A stretch of DNA of 64,000 nt from Chitinophaga skermanii (GTDB lineage: Bacteria; Bacteroidota; Bacteroidia; Chitinophagales; Chitinophagaceae): the NCBI RefSeq assembly GCF_003259335.1, contig NZ_QLLL01000006.1:186001-250000 (forward strand), in the 5' to 3' direction. A program made the position numbers and the translations under genes. Positions 6,495 through 16,062 of the stretch are shown here, piece by piece. How positions within the stretch are numbered: position 1 is the stretch's first letter; the number at the start of each line of letters is the position of its first letter. The notes beneath the pieces were generated by a model. That model did not search any database. It saw only the letters and a program-made list of their open reading frames with translations, and had not been told where the DNA came from.

Positions 6495-8831
6495 TTACTT
6501 AGCTGTTGGCATACGATCCGCCTGTCCTTTTTTCCGGTTGAATCTATACACAGCGGTTCCTGTAAAAATTACACCCACATTCTGGGATTTCGAATACAAG
6601 GAATAATCTTCTACATCCATTGAACCTACTTGGATATTGGAATTGAAAATATTGTTCACACTAAATGAAAGCGATAACTTATCCCCAAACAAATCCTTCG
6701 ACATACCAATATTAGCACGGTATTGTGCATCTACATTTACTTGTACTTCTTGCTTTTTGCCCCTATAATTAACACTTGCATCGATATTAACCAACTTAGG
6801 GAATCGTAAGCTTGAGCGTACTGTTGTAAACCATGTGGTACTTTCCGCTTCATAGATTTTACCGGCATATTCACCACGCTGGTTAAATGAATACCAGTTC
6901 ACGTCCCAAGATAGTCGCCACCATGTAAATGGATTATACGTAGTTGTTACATCAAAGCCATAACGATTCTCTCTACCCATGTTAGCCCATGTTCTTACGA
7001 AGGTTCCATCGCTTTGAGGTTCAATAACTGCGTCAAAATAATTGGTTGTATACTGGTAATATAAACCGGGGTTAATCGTAAATGTTCCTACTTTCTTTAG
7101 CAATCCTACTTCTACCACATTGGTATACATAGGGTTGATATCGGGGTTACCTCGTTGTAAAAAGCGCTGGTCCGATAAACCGGCAAAGGTATTTAACTGC
7201 CAAAACCTAGGCCGGTTAATCCTACGGCTATAACTGGTTTGCAGGCTCCAGTCTTTAGGAAAACTATATTGTAAATGCAATGTGGGAAATAGATTGATAT
7301 AGTTTTTGCTTTTATTCAATGTAAGCGCACGATCGCTAATTTTTATACTCGACAATTCACTACGTAAACCAGCTTGTACCGTTAAATTCTTCCATTTTGT
7401 ACCGTATTGTGTATAAGCTGCATAGATGTCTTCATCATAGAAAAGCTTGTTATTGTTACCAGCCAATAGCTCTCCATCTTGCGAAGCGGAATATTCACTA
7501 CGAATAGCGCGCCACTGTCCGCGTACCCCCATTTCCAACATGCCCACTTTCAAGGGTAATTTATAGTCGCTTTGCAGGTATAAATCTTTACTACTTTCGA
7601 TATCGCGTGTAACAATGTGCGTAGCAGCAGCGCCTGTTTCCGGCTTAGCTTCCAAGATGCGTTGGTTTTCGTCATCATTCCAAAAATCGTATTGCAAATA
7701 GGTGGTCCATTTACGATCAGCTTGTTTGAAGGTTTTTACATAACTCAGTTCTAGTTCGTTAAAGATCTGTGGCTCTTTATAATCTTCAAATCGATGAATG
7801 GTGCTATCCAACTGGCCATGTTGCCCGAAGTAGTTATAGAAATACCCCGTGGTATTATCGTTATGTACCTTCGTACGGTAATAGCTGGCCGTTAAGGTAT
7901 TTTTATCGTTGATGTAATAATCGGTTCCTACAAATAGGTTTACATTATCCACCTGTAAATCGGCACGGTTCAATTGTGATAATTTATTGTAAGGATTTTT
8001 ATTTATACGCTCAATATGCTCTACAAATAAAAGGGACTGGTCGCGATAGCCCACATTTGCAAACAAGTTTACCTTCTCCGTTTTATAGCTGGCATTCACA
8101 TTCGCATTCGTGTTTTTAGGACTGGCTATACCCGCTTGTAGCGAGGCATTAAATCCTAATGATGCGTTCTTCTTTAGGATAATATTGATAATGCCACCGC
8201 TACCTTGGGCTTCGTAGGCGGAAGAAGGGTTTGTAATAATTTCAATCTTTTCTATATTGGCAGCCGGTACTTGCGCTAACCCGTTATTCTGCGTTAACAT
8301 CGATGGCTTTCCATTGATGTAAATACGTACATTCTTATTGTCGCGCAAGCTTACATTTCCCTGTATATCTACGTTTACTGAGGGTACGTTATTTAAAATA
8401 TCATTGGCATTTCCACCTTTCGATAAAATATCCTTTCCTACATTGAATACTTTTCTATCCGTTTTCATTTCGAAGGCCGATTTCTCACCTTGGATTTGTA
8501 TGGTCGACAGTTGCTTTATATCATCCTTCAAAGTAATCATACCCAAATCGGCATCCTTTTGCAATACAATTTGCTGTACATGTTTCGCATAATTGAACGC
8601 CCATGTAGTTAACATGTATTTGCCTGCAGAAAGTGACAGGGTAAAGTCGCCATGACTATTGGTTACTGTGGGGTACTTTTGGGTAGAATCCTCCAGTTTT
8701 TGTAATAACACGGTGGCACCAATAATAGGTTCTTTGGAAGATGATACGATCTTGCCTTTTAGTTGATAAGTTTGGTTATAGGCCTGGATAGCAATTCCGA
8801 GGCAACAAAACATCATTAGTAACTGCTTCAT
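6495..8831 (-). CDS. outer-membrane beta-barrel receptor (TonB-dependent receptor-like, OMP_b-brl_3 type)
   Basis: 778 residues from the chosen start. The signal peptide MKQLLMMFCCLGIAIQAYNQ begins at the ATG at 8831; an upstream in-frame Met at 8873 would put 14 non-signal residues before it. A carboxypeptidase-like regulatory domain (KGKIVSSSKEPIIGATVLLQK) covers about 20-100, a plug-like domain with NVPSVNVDIQGNVSLR and INGKPS about 110-225, then a beta-barrel of aromatic-ended strands to the C-terminus. This matches the outer membrane beta-barrel family common in Bacteroidota, not a SusC (no SusD partner). The substrate is unknown. It is divergent from a LytS/LytTR pair, a plausible regulator. 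Confidence 0.85.
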   Translation of the reverse strand: MKQLLMMFCCLGIAIQAYNQTYQLKGKIVSSSKEPIIGATVLLQKLEDSTQKYPTVTNSHGDFTLSLSAGKYMLTTWAFNYAKHVQQIVLQKDADLGMITLKDDIKQLSTIQIQGEKSAFEMKTDRKVFNVGKDILSKGGNANDILNNVPSVNVDIQGNVSLRDNKNVRIYINGKPSMLTQNNGLAQVPAANIEKIEIITNPSSAYEAQGSGGIINIILKKNASLGFNASLQAGIASPKNTNANVNASYKTEKVNLFANVGYRDQSLLFVEHIERINKNPYNKLSQLNRADLQVDNVNLFVGTDYYINDKNTLTASYYRTKVHNDNTTGYFYNYFGQHGQLDSTIHRFEDYKEPQIFNELELSYVKTFKQADRKWTTYLQYDFWNDDENQRILEAKPETGAAATHIVTRDIESSKDLYLQSDYKLPLKVGMLEMGVRGQWRAIRSEYSASQDGELLAGNNNKLFYDEDIYAAYTQYGTKWKNLTVQAGLRSELSSIKISDRALTLNKSKNYINLFPTLHLQYSFPKDWSLQTSYSRRINRPRFWQLNTFAGLSDQRFLQRGNPDINPMYTNVVEVGLLKKVGTFTINPGLYYQYTTNYFDAVIEPQSDGTFVRTWANMGRENRYGFDVTTTYNPFTWWRLSWDVNWYSFNQRGEYAGKIYEAESTTWFTTVRSSLRFPKLVNIDASVNYRGKKQEVQVNVDAQYRANIGMSKDLFGDKLSLSFSVNNIFNSNIQVGSMDVEDYSLYSKSQNVGVIFTGTAVYRFNRKKGQADRMPTAK

Positions 8832-9030
8832 TTCATGGGAGTTTATGCAAATGTGATGCTTTGTTACAGGCAATTTTAAGAGGGTCGACGAATAGCCGGG
8901 GATAGATTACAGACAGTGTAATTTACATGGATCATACATTCGACTTCATTAGTACGCTATTCATACGCCGAAAGTCAAATTTCGTCGACGATAGGTAGAA
9001 TAGGCCTTAAAGTTTGCTACTTTTACTATT

Positions 9031-10107
9031 ATGCCCTTGATCGAAAGATTTATACAGTTCACTACCAAGTATAGGTTCCTTACGCATTGCTGCTATTGGT
9101 TTTGCGTATATATATTGTGGCTATTTCGCTATAATGCCATTCCCGACCCACATTATACGTTAATGCAAGAATCGGTTAATAGCATATTCTTCATTGCATT
9201 TGCTGCCATTACCTCCTATTTCTTAGCATATATCATCCTACCGCGCCTTCTTCATAAAGGTAAGACCGTGCAAACGGTAGTTATTATGGTACTTGGTTTA
9301 TATGTTATTAATGTGTTTTCAAGAATTTCGGTGGTATATTTGTTGGAGCCATTGATACGCACAAGACCATTCGAACAAGAATCGATATGGGAGATTGTAA
9401 CGGATATCGATTACTTGTTCATGGTATATTTTGTACATGCCTTTTCATATGCCTTTATTTTCGTGTTTATTAAGCTATTAAAAGATCAATATGTGATCAA
9501 TAAAAGGGCTTTGAACTTGGAGAAACAAAAAGCAGATATTGAATTAATGGCCTTAAAATCACAACTAAACCCACATTTCTTATTTAATACATTAAACAAC
9601 ATTTACTCACTATCGATCATGCAATCGCCACAAACGTCCCCGGCCATTGCAAGGTTATCCGAAATACTGGATACATTATTATACAGGTCGAGCAACTTAT
9701 TTGTGCCTATTTCACAAGAAATCCAATTACTTAATAACTACATTGAATTGGAAAAACTCCGCTATGATGATCGACTGGAAATTTCGCTCGACATACAGGT
9801 AGAGCGCGATGTACATATTGCTCCACTGATATTGCTCTCACTCGTAGAAAATTCGTTCAAGCACGGTGCCGGCGAAGATGCAGGTTCACCTAAAATTCAT
9901 ATCCAACTTCTATTACAAAACCATTTACTGAGCTTTGTTGTAAGTAATACATTCCAATCTAAAGTTGACCAGCAAATTGGGATCGGATTAGATAATATCA
10001 GCAAGCAATTGAATTTACTTTACCCGGAAACACATACATTTGAAACCGTTGTGGCACAACAAACATTTACCGCAAAGCTGAACCTCGTATTAAATAACAA
10101 CACGTGA
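9031..10107 (+). CDS. LytS-type sensor histidine kinase
   Basis: 358 residues. Four hydrophobic helices occupy about 15-155, followed by a short coiled coil and the His_kinase (PF06580) motif LKSQLNPHFLFNTLNNIYSLS with the phospho-acceptor His near residue 188. The ATPase part has SLVENSFKHGA and GIGLDNISKQL. This is the standard Bacteroidota membrane kinase that partners a LytTR response regulator, here encoded with a 4-nt overlap immediately downstream. The ligand is unknown. Confidence 0.9.
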   Translation: MPLIERFIQFTTKYRFLTHCCYWFCVYILWLFRYNAIPDPHYTLMQESVNSIFFIAFAAITSYFLAYIILPRLLHKGKTVQTVVIMVLGLYVINVFSRISVVYLLEPLIRTRPFEQESIWEIVTDIDYLFMVYFVHAFSYAFIFVFIKLLKDQYVINKRALNLEKQKADIELMALKSQLNPHFLFNTLNNIYSLSIMQSPQTSPAIARLSEILDTLLYRSSNLFVPISQEIQLLNNYIELEKLRYDDRLEISLDIQVERDVHIAPLILLSLVENSFKHGAGEDAGSPKIHIQLLLQNHLLSFVVSNTFQSKVDQQIGIGLDNISKQLNLLYPETHTFETVVAQQTFTAKLNLVLNNNT

Positions 10108-10823
10108 AAATCAAATGCCTTATCGTAGATGACGAACCATTGGCCATTGCATTAATGCAAAACCATATTGGCCAGTTAAGCACGCTAGAAATTGTGGGCA
10201 CCTGTTCTAATGCCCTCCAAGCCTCACAGGAATTACGCAATAAACAGGTCGACCTGCTGTTTTTGGATATTAAAATGCCCCAAATCACAGGTATCGAGTT
10301 CCTCAAAACATTACGACAAGCACCTGCCGTTATTTTCACTACTGCCTACCGCGAATATGCCTTGGAAGGTTATGAACTCGATGTAGTTGATTATCTACTA
10401 AAACCCATCACCTTTGAACGATTCTTTAAGGCGATCGAACGTTATTACAGCCGTTATTCTCCAAAAGAAACAGTTAATAGCGCCCAACAAACCATTGCCC
10501 CACAAGAAGACTTTATCTTCATAAAAACGGGCAATAAGTTCAATAAAATCTTCACCAACGACATCCTTTACATTGAAAGTGTGAAGGACTATGTAGTACT
10601 CCACCGTGCTGATGGCACTACGTTTACAGCCAAATATAAGATTGGAGACATGGAAGAAGAAGTAAAAGACAAACGCTTCCTGCGCATTCACCGTTCGTTT
10701 ATTGTAAATATCACGAAAGTAACTGCTTTTACATTGCAAGACGTAGAAATTGGGCGACAAGAATTACCCATCGGGCAAAGTTATAAAGAGTTTGTATACA
10801 AGATCTTGAAAGAAGGCAAATAG
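10104..10823 (+). CDS. LytTR-family response regulator
   Basis: 239 residues starting with GTG inside the kinase stop (GTGA overlap), which implies translational coupling. Receiver domain 1-120 with DDE at 9-11, phospho-acceptor D55 (LLFLDIKMP), and K near 103 (YLLKPI). LytTR DNA-binding domain about 140-235 (ILYIESVKDYVVLH, FLRIHRSFIVN). LytTR regulators bind pairs of short direct repeats. Targets are unknown; the divergent outer-membrane receptor gene is a candidate. Confidence 0.92.
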   Translation: MKIKCLIVDDEPLAIALMQNHIGQLSTLEIVGTCSNALQASQELRNKQVDLLFLDIKMPQITGIEFLKTLRQAPAVIFTTAYREYALEGYELDVVDYLLKPITFERFFKAIERYYSRYSPKETVNSAQQTIAPQEDFIFIKTGNKFNKIFTNDILYIESVKDYVVLHRADGTTFTAKYKIGDMEEEVKDKRFLRIHRSFIVNITKVTAFTLQDVEIGRQELPIGQSYKEFVYKILKEGK

Positions 10824-10861
10824 GCCGAGGTGACTGGCGTAAAAGTTGTGGTTACACATGT

Positions 10862-11605
10862 ATGCCAGAAGGACCATCCATCATCATTCTACAAGAGAAA
10901 GTCCGCGCCTTTCGCGGGAAAACGGTGCTAGCAGCTTCCGGTGGTGCGGCTATTCCCATGAAACAATTAAAGGGGCAAAAAATAACGGGCTTCAAAACAT
11001 GGGGAAAAGTATTCCTCGTTTGTTTCAAATCATGCACAATTCGTATCCATTTCCTCTTATTTGGCAGCTACCGTATTAATGAACATACGGCAACTAAACC
11101 CAAGTTACATCTTGGCTTTAAAGTAGGAGAATTGAATTTCTATGCGTGTAAAGTGGATGTATTGAAAGAAGACATTAACGACTTATTTGACTTCACAGCA
11201 GATGTATTACATGATTCATTCAATGTAAAAGCAGCCTTGGAAAAAGTACAAGCGAAACCGAATGCAATCATTGGTGATGTATTATTAGATCAGCATATTT
11301 TCTCAGGAGTGGGTAACATCATTCGCAACGAGGTATTGTTCCTATCTAAAGTGCATCCTCAAAGTGTGATTGCAGCTATTCCTACGCGCAAATTGCAGGA
11401 GATCATCCGTAAATCGGTTTCCTTTAGTGAAGATTTTTTGAAGTGGAAACGGAAAGATGAGCTAAAGAAACATTTGAAAATTTATAAGAAAGAAACCTGT
11501 GGGAACAAACCTGTTCATAAGCAAACCTTGGGCAAAACTGGGCGAACAGCATACTATTGCGAGGATGTACAGGTACTATACAAGGAGAAACATGGAAAAA
11601 AGTAA
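10862..11605 (+). CDS. Fpg/Nei-family DNA glycosylase (endonuclease VIII-like) with reduced zinc finger
   Basis: 247 residues. MPEGPS provides the N-terminal Pro nucleophile and Glu of the family, and the H2TH region is present (QKPNAIIGDVLLDQHIFSGVGNIIRNEVLF pattern, about 135-165). Such enzymes excise oxidised bases and cleave the strand at the site. The C-terminal finger is degenerate: against the normal four-Cys pattern only the second and third Cys remain (ETCGNKP and YYCEDVQ), so zinc binding is doubtful. The conserved K/R in the finger loop may still be supplied by GKTGRTAYYC. The last 14 nt overlap the next gene, so the two are probably co-transcribed. Confidence 0.85.
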   Translation: MPEGPSIIILQEKVRAFRGKTVLAASGGAAIPMKQLKGQKITGFKTWGKVFLVCFKSCTIRIHFLLFGSYRINEHTATKPKLHLGFKVGELNFYACKVDVLKEDINDLFDFTADVLHDSFNVKAALEKVQAKPNAIIGDVLLDQHIFSGVGNIIRNEVLFLSKVHPQSVIAAIPTRKLQEIIRKSVSFSEDFLKWKRKDELKKHLKIYKKETCGNKPVHKQTLGKTGRTAYYCEDVQVLYKEKHGKK

Positions 11606-12335
11606 AATACATATCGGTACATCGGGCTGGAGTTACCCAAGTTGGAAAGGCAAGTTTTACCCAGAAAAGCTAGCTGCGGCGGATTTTTTAACCTACTACG
11701 CCAAGTATTTGCATGTAACAGAGATTAATACCACCTTCTATCATTTACCTCGAAAAACAACGGTACAAGGCTGGCGCGACAAAGTACCGGCCGGTTTCTT
11801 GTTTTGCCCGAAAATGAGCCGCTATTTAACGCATCTAAAGCGACTACTAGATCCTACTGAGCCTGTTACTAAATTTTTTACAGCTATTGAAGATTTACCG
11901 CCCTGTGGCCCAGTATTATTACAGCTACCACCTACATTGCAATTCGACCAAGAACGTGCTATCGCTTGTTTCGATGAATTAGTGAACTTCAAAGGTTATA
12001 CGTTTGCATTAGAAATTCGTCATACTAGTTGGTTACAGCCCAATGCCATTGAACTATTGAAAGCGTATAAAATTGCCTTTGTAATGGCAGAATCTGGTGG
12101 TCGTTGGCCTTCGGGAACGTTTGTAACATCGAACCATGTGTATGCAAGATTCCATGGTCCGAATGGCGATTACAAGGGAGGATATTCGAAACAGGCTTTG
12201 GATGAATATGCAACCGTACTAAACGACTGGCATTCGGAAGGTTATACGGTATGGGGCTTCTTCAACAATACAATTGATGAACATGGTATTTACAATGCCT
12301 TGTATTTACATGAGAAATTGGGTTCATCACATTAA
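11592..12335 (+). CDS. DUF72 (YecE-like) protein
   Basis: 247 residues starting MEKSKIHIGTSGWSYPSWKG, the conserved opening of DUF72 proteins, with VTEINTTFYHLPRKTTVQ and the terminal WGFFNNTIDEHGIYNA motif. The fold is a TIM barrel; the biochemical function is not established, though the family is often found near DNA repair genes, as here beside a Nei-like glycosylase. The ATG at 11592 (GGAGAAAC just upstream) is preferred to a longer in-frame start at 11499, which would reach deep into the preceding gene. Confidence 0.9.
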   Translation: MEKSKIHIGTSGWSYPSWKGKFYPEKLAAADFLTYYAKYLHVTEINTTFYHLPRKTTVQGWRDKVPAGFLFCPKMSRYLTHLKRLLDPTEPVTKFFTAIEDLPPCGPVLLQLPPTLQFDQERAIACFDELVNFKGYTFALEIRHTSWLQPNAIELLKAYKIAFVMAESGGRWPSGTFVTSNHVYARFHGPNGDYKGGYSKQALDEYATVLNDWHSEGYTVWGFFNNTIDEHGIYNALYLHEKLGSSH

Positions 12336-12411
12336 AAAGCCATTCCATCACATGCATTACATTACAACAAATAAACTGCGCAATTTTGGGTGGTCATAAA
12401 CACCTTATCTC

Positions 12412-13194
12412 ATGCGTATATGCTTCCTATTCATCAGCTGCTTATTCAGCAGTGCCTTATTTGCTCAAACTGATTCGCTCTACTCCCGTTACATAAAAGA
12501 TTGGCGGCATTTTGAGGTTTATTTACCTGCGCAATATAATCCCGCGAAGCAATACCGGTTGGTACTTGTACTAGATGGGCAAGCTTTTGGTCAACAGGTA
12601 TTTGAGCAAACCACACAACCTTCTATTGTTGTATCACTGGGTGATATTGGGTTACGAGGACATGACTATTCACCCCAATTAGTACATCATGCGAGTGAAG
12701 CAGAAAAGCGCGTAGATAATCTTGGTGGGGCAGCGCATTTCAGCAACTACTTGCAATTTGAACTGATGCCGTTCTTGCAAAAGAAATTCCCACGTACAAA
12801 AGAACATACCATTTTAGGTCATTCCCTGGGTGGATTATTCGTACTCTATCAACTACAAAAGTATCCAGCACTATTCCAACGCTATATTTCCTTAGAAGCT
12901 AGTACATGGTACGACCGTGCTAATATCGATTCTTTACTAAGAACATCAACTCATTCATATAAAAACACATCACTTTATATAGCCACAGCCAATTGCACAA
13001 ACGATGTTAACATGACTATCGATCAAATATTCAAAAGCACAAACCTGTATTGTGAACTCACTGCCCCGGGTATACGATTGGCCCAGTATTTAGCTACCCA
13101 ACCGCTACGATCACTCCGGTGTAAATGGGAACACTTTCCCCAAGCCCAACACTCTTCTGTAACAGCTGTAGCCTTAAAGCGCTGCGGGTTGTAA
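12412..13194 (+). CDS. secreted alpha/beta-hydrolase, putative esterase (esterase D-like)
   Basis: 260 residues with a signal peptide (MRICFLFISCLFSSALFAQ). The nucleophile elbow GHSLGG places catalytic S138; a C-terminal His at 247 (QAQHSSV) fits the charge relay. LVLVLDGQAF near 50-60 resembles the esterase-D / enterochelin esterase family. It probably acts in the periplasm on an ester substrate, possibly from plant polysaccharide given the surrounding carbohydrate loci; the substrate is not shown by the sequence. Confidence 0.85.
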   Translation: MRICFLFISCLFSSALFAQTDSLYSRYIKDWRHFEVYLPAQYNPAKQYRLVLVLDGQAFGQQVFEQTTQPSIVVSLGDIGLRGHDYSPQLVHHASEAEKRVDNLGGAAHFSNYLQFELMPFLQKKFPRTKEHTILGHSLGGLFVLYQLQKYPALFQRYISLEASTWYDRANIDSLLRTSTHSYKNTSLYIATANCTNDVNMTIDQIFKSTNLYCELTAPGIRLAQYLATQPLRSLRCKWEHFPQAQHSSVTAVALKRCGL

Positions 13195-13269
13195 TACAGG
13201 CGATGGATTGGATTTCCATATTTGCATTGCCAGTAAACACTTTACATCCTAATAGTAAATAAGGGAAAC

Positions 13270-13306
13270 AGGCAGATATATTGCAACATACAATGTACAT
13301 CTGCCT
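13270..13306 (+). terminator. possible terminator after the esterase gene
   Basis: Stem AGGCAGAT (13270-13277) and ATCTGCCT (13299-13306) with an inner ATTG/CAAT pairing. There is no immediate T-run, so the call is weak. Confidence 0.35.
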
Positions 13307-13398
13307 ATTTCATATTGCTCTTTTTAGTCATTGCAAATAGCACCAAAGCGTATACAAGACACTATATACCTATGAAAATATATGGGGAATATATCTAG

Positions 13399-13448
13399 AA
13401 CATTGGAATAACATTGAATAACCATTAGGATAACATTAGAAGAACATT
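13399..13448. repeat. helically phased AAC(C)ATT direct repeats
   Basis: AACATT at 13399, 13410, 13432 and 13443 and AACCATT at 13420: spacings 11, 10, 12 and 11 nt. This one-per-turn arrangement could bind a cooperative regulator on one DNA face. Confidence 0.5.
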
Positions 13449-13809
13449 AAAGTATATTATAATTACCTATTGTCGCCCGAGCGGCAATATGCTAATATCC
13501 TATCCAACAATACATTATTGTACCCCGAAAATATATTTTTACACTGTGTTCATAATTCACGCAAGTTACCACCTACACCCAATAGCTTATTGGCATACCC
13601 AAACCGGAAGGTCGTAAGCGTCAAAATCACTCCAACGGCAACCTTTCGGACGAACCGGCGTTTTCTTATATAAACGCCACTGTTCCTTATACAAACAGCA
13701 GGCTAAGAAATCTCAACTTATCGTAGCTTTCGATCTTGATTTGAACCACGTTTTACGGCAGATACAAAACTGGTATTCCACAATTCAAAATCAACAATTT
13801 ATACGTAAA

Positions 13810-15927
13810 ATGAAGTACATTTTAATGCTAGCCACCTGGCTAACTTTTTTCCACGTCGCCAAAGCACAGGAATTGAAGTCGCCGAACGGGAATTTCGTGA
13901 TGAGCTTTTCGCTGAACAATGAAGGGGCCCCAGTATACGCCCTTATCTACAAAGGAAAGCCTGTGATTAAACCTAGTAAACTGGGTCTTGAACTGAAAAA
14001 CGATAAAAAATCGTTATTGAACGACTTTACCATCGTCAATACCACACCAACTACATTCGATGAAACTTGGAAGCCGGTTTGGGGTGAAGTAAACGCTATT
14101 CGTAATCATTACAACGAATTAGCTGTTACCTTACAACAAAAAGAAACAAACCGTCAAATCATCATCCGTTTCCGTTTATTTAACGATGGCTTAGGTTTCC
14201 GTTACGAATTCCCTTCGCAAAAGAACCTTACTTACTTTGTAATTAAAGAAGAAAAAAGCCAGTTTGCTATGACGGGCGACCATACTGCGTTTTGGTTACC
14301 AGGTGATTACGATACCCAAGAATACGATTACACAACAACTAAACTCTCTGAAATCCGTGGTGCTATGGCGAAAGCTGTAACAGAGAATATTTCTCAAACA
14401 TCTTTCAGTCCTACCGGTGTGCAAACATCGTTAATGATGAAGAGCGCCGATGGTATTTACATCAACTTACATGAAGCTGCATTGATCAACTACGCATGCA
14501 TGCATTTGAACTTAGATGATAAAAACATGGTATTCGAATCATGGTTAACACCTGATGCAAAAGGTGATAAAGGTTACATGCAAGCACCCTGTACATCACC
14601 ATGGAGAACCATTATTGTAAGTGATGATGCAAGAGACATTCTGGCTTCAAAAATGACTTACAACTTGAACGATCCATGTAAAATTGAAAACACAGATTGG
14701 ATTAAGCCTGTTAAATACGTGGGTGTTTGGTGGGAAATGATCACCGGTAAAAGCACATGGGCCTATACCGACGATTTCCCTACTGTACAATTAGGCATTA
14801 CGGACTTCTCTAAAGCGAAACCAAACGGTAAACATGGTGCTAACAACGAGAACGTAAAGAAATACATCGATTTCGCAGCTGCTAACGGTTTCGACGCCGT
14901 ACTAGTAGAAGGTTGGAATGAAGGTTGGGAAGACTGGTTCGGCAATTCGAAAGATTATGTGTTCGACTTCGTAACTGCTTACCCCGATTTCGATGTAAAA
15001 GCATTACATGCTTATGCAGCATCGAAAGGTGTAAAAATCATCATGCACCATGAAACTTCTGCATCTGTAAGAAACTACGAACGTCATATCGATACTGCTT
15101 ATAAATTCATGAAAGCAAATGGTTACGATGCGGTGAAAAGTGGTTATGTAGGTCATATCTTGCCACGTGGTGAGAACCACTATAGCCAATGGATCATCAA
15201 TCATTACCAATACGCTATTGAAAAAGCAGCTGAGTATAAGATTATGGTAAATGCCCATGAAGCCGTTCGTCCTACGGGTATTGCACGTACCTATCCGAAC
15301 TTAATTGGCAATGAATCGGCAAGAGGTACAGAATACCAAGCATTTGGTGGTAACAAACCCAACCATGTAACTGTTATTCCATTTACCCGTTTGATTGGTG
15401 GCCCAATGGATTATACGCCAGGTATCTTCGAAATGGATATTGCGAAAATCAACCCGGGAAATACATCCCATGTAAACAGTACCATTGCTAACCAATTAGC
15501 TTTATATGTTACCATGTACAGTCCATTACAAATGGCGGCAGATTTACCGGAACACTATAATAGGTTCCCAGATGCATTCCAATTCATTAAAGATGTAGCA
15601 GTTGATTGGGACGATTCTAAATACTTGGAAGCTGAACCCGGCCAGTACATTACAGTAGCCCGTAAGGCAAAAGGTACCGGCAAATGGTTCGTAGGTAGTG
15701 TACAAGGTGATAATGCCCGTACTTCTAATATTTCATTCGACTTCTTAGAAGCAGGTAAGAACTATGTAGCTACTGTGTATGCAGATGCAAAAGATGCACA
15801 TTACAAAACAAACCCGCAAGCTTATACGATCCGTAAAATCAAAGTAACCAACAAATCTAAACTTGCACAGTTGTGCGCACCAGGTGGTGGTTACGCGATT
15901 AGCATCGAAGAAGTAGCGAAAAAATAA
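13810..15927 (+). CDS. susB: glycoside hydrolase family 97, SusB-type inverting alpha-glucosidase
   Basis: 705 residues with signal peptide MKYILMLATWLTFFHVAKAQ. N-terminal beta-sandwich about 22-270 with EVNAIRNHYNEL (Ca ligand region), central TIM barrel about 285-600 and a C-terminal beta domain. VNAHEAVRPTG gives E484 and ARGTEYQ gives E508; their spacing of 24 equals that of E508/E532 in B. thetaiotaomicron SusB. Glu at the first position marks the inverting, Ca-dependent GH97 type; retaining members carry Asp elsewhere. It should release glucose from maltooligosaccharides in the periplasm. The gene is not in the starch operon 25 kb away but would serve it. The ATG at 13810 fits the signal peptide; an earlier TTG at 13741 does not. 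Confidence 0.93.
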   Translation: MKYILMLATWLTFFHVAKAQELKSPNGNFVMSFSLNNEGAPVYALIYKGKPVIKPSKLGLELKNDKKSLLNDFTIVNTTPTTFDETWKPVWGEVNAIRNHYNELAVTLQQKETNRQIIIRFRLFNDGLGFRYEFPSQKNLTYFVIKEEKSQFAMTGDHTAFWLPGDYDTQEYDYTTTKLSEIRGAMAKAVTENISQTSFSPTGVQTSLMMKSADGIYINLHEAALINYACMHLNLDDKNMVFESWLTPDAKGDKGYMQAPCTSPWRTIIVSDDARDILASKMTYNLNDPCKIENTDWIKPVKYVGVWWEMITGKSTWAYTDDFPTVQLGITDFSKAKPNGKHGANNENVKKYIDFAAANGFDAVLVEGWNEGWEDWFGNSKDYVFDFVTAYPDFDVKALHAYAASKGVKIIMHHETSASVRNYERHIDTAYKFMKANGYDAVKSGYVGHILPRGENHYSQWIINHYQYAIEKAAEYKIMVNAHEAVRPTGIARTYPNLIGNESARGTEYQAFGGNKPNHVTVIPFTRLIGGPMDYTPGIFEMDIAKINPGNTSHVNSTIANQLALYVTMYSPLQMAADLPEHYNRFPDAFQFIKDVAVDWDDSKYLEAEPGQYITVARKAKGTGKWFVGSVQGDNARTSNISFDFLEAGKNYVATVYADAKDAHYKTNPQAYTIRKIKVTNKSKLAQLCAPGGGYAISIEEVAKK

Positions 15928-15974
15928 CGATAGGAGCCCTCCTATTCATAACCAGTTGTTTTATTACAGTCTAC

Positions 15975-16001
15975 ACGGCCTCTACATGATGTAGAGGCCG
16001 T
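15975..16001 (+). terminator. terminator of the GH97 gene
   Basis: Near-perfect stem ACGGCCTCTACAT / ATGTAGAGGCCGT around a single G, followed by TTTGTTTT. Confidence 0.85.
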
Positions 16002-16062
16002 TTTGTTTTATCTTGCAACCCTAGCGCAAAACTATTGTTACATTAATACAAAATATTTAAAG

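Larger units (their letters stand above)
13195..13809. other. 615-base intergenic region upstream of GH97
   Basis: No supported gene. It holds a hairpin near its left end and, at 13399-13448, five copies of AACATT or AACCATT spaced 10-12 nt apart. A 67-codon open frame at 13470 shows no protein-like character. Confidence 0.5.

Noticed and set aside
13470..13673. A 67-codon open frame upstream of GH97.
   Set aside because: No protein-like pattern or start signal; intergenic sequence.
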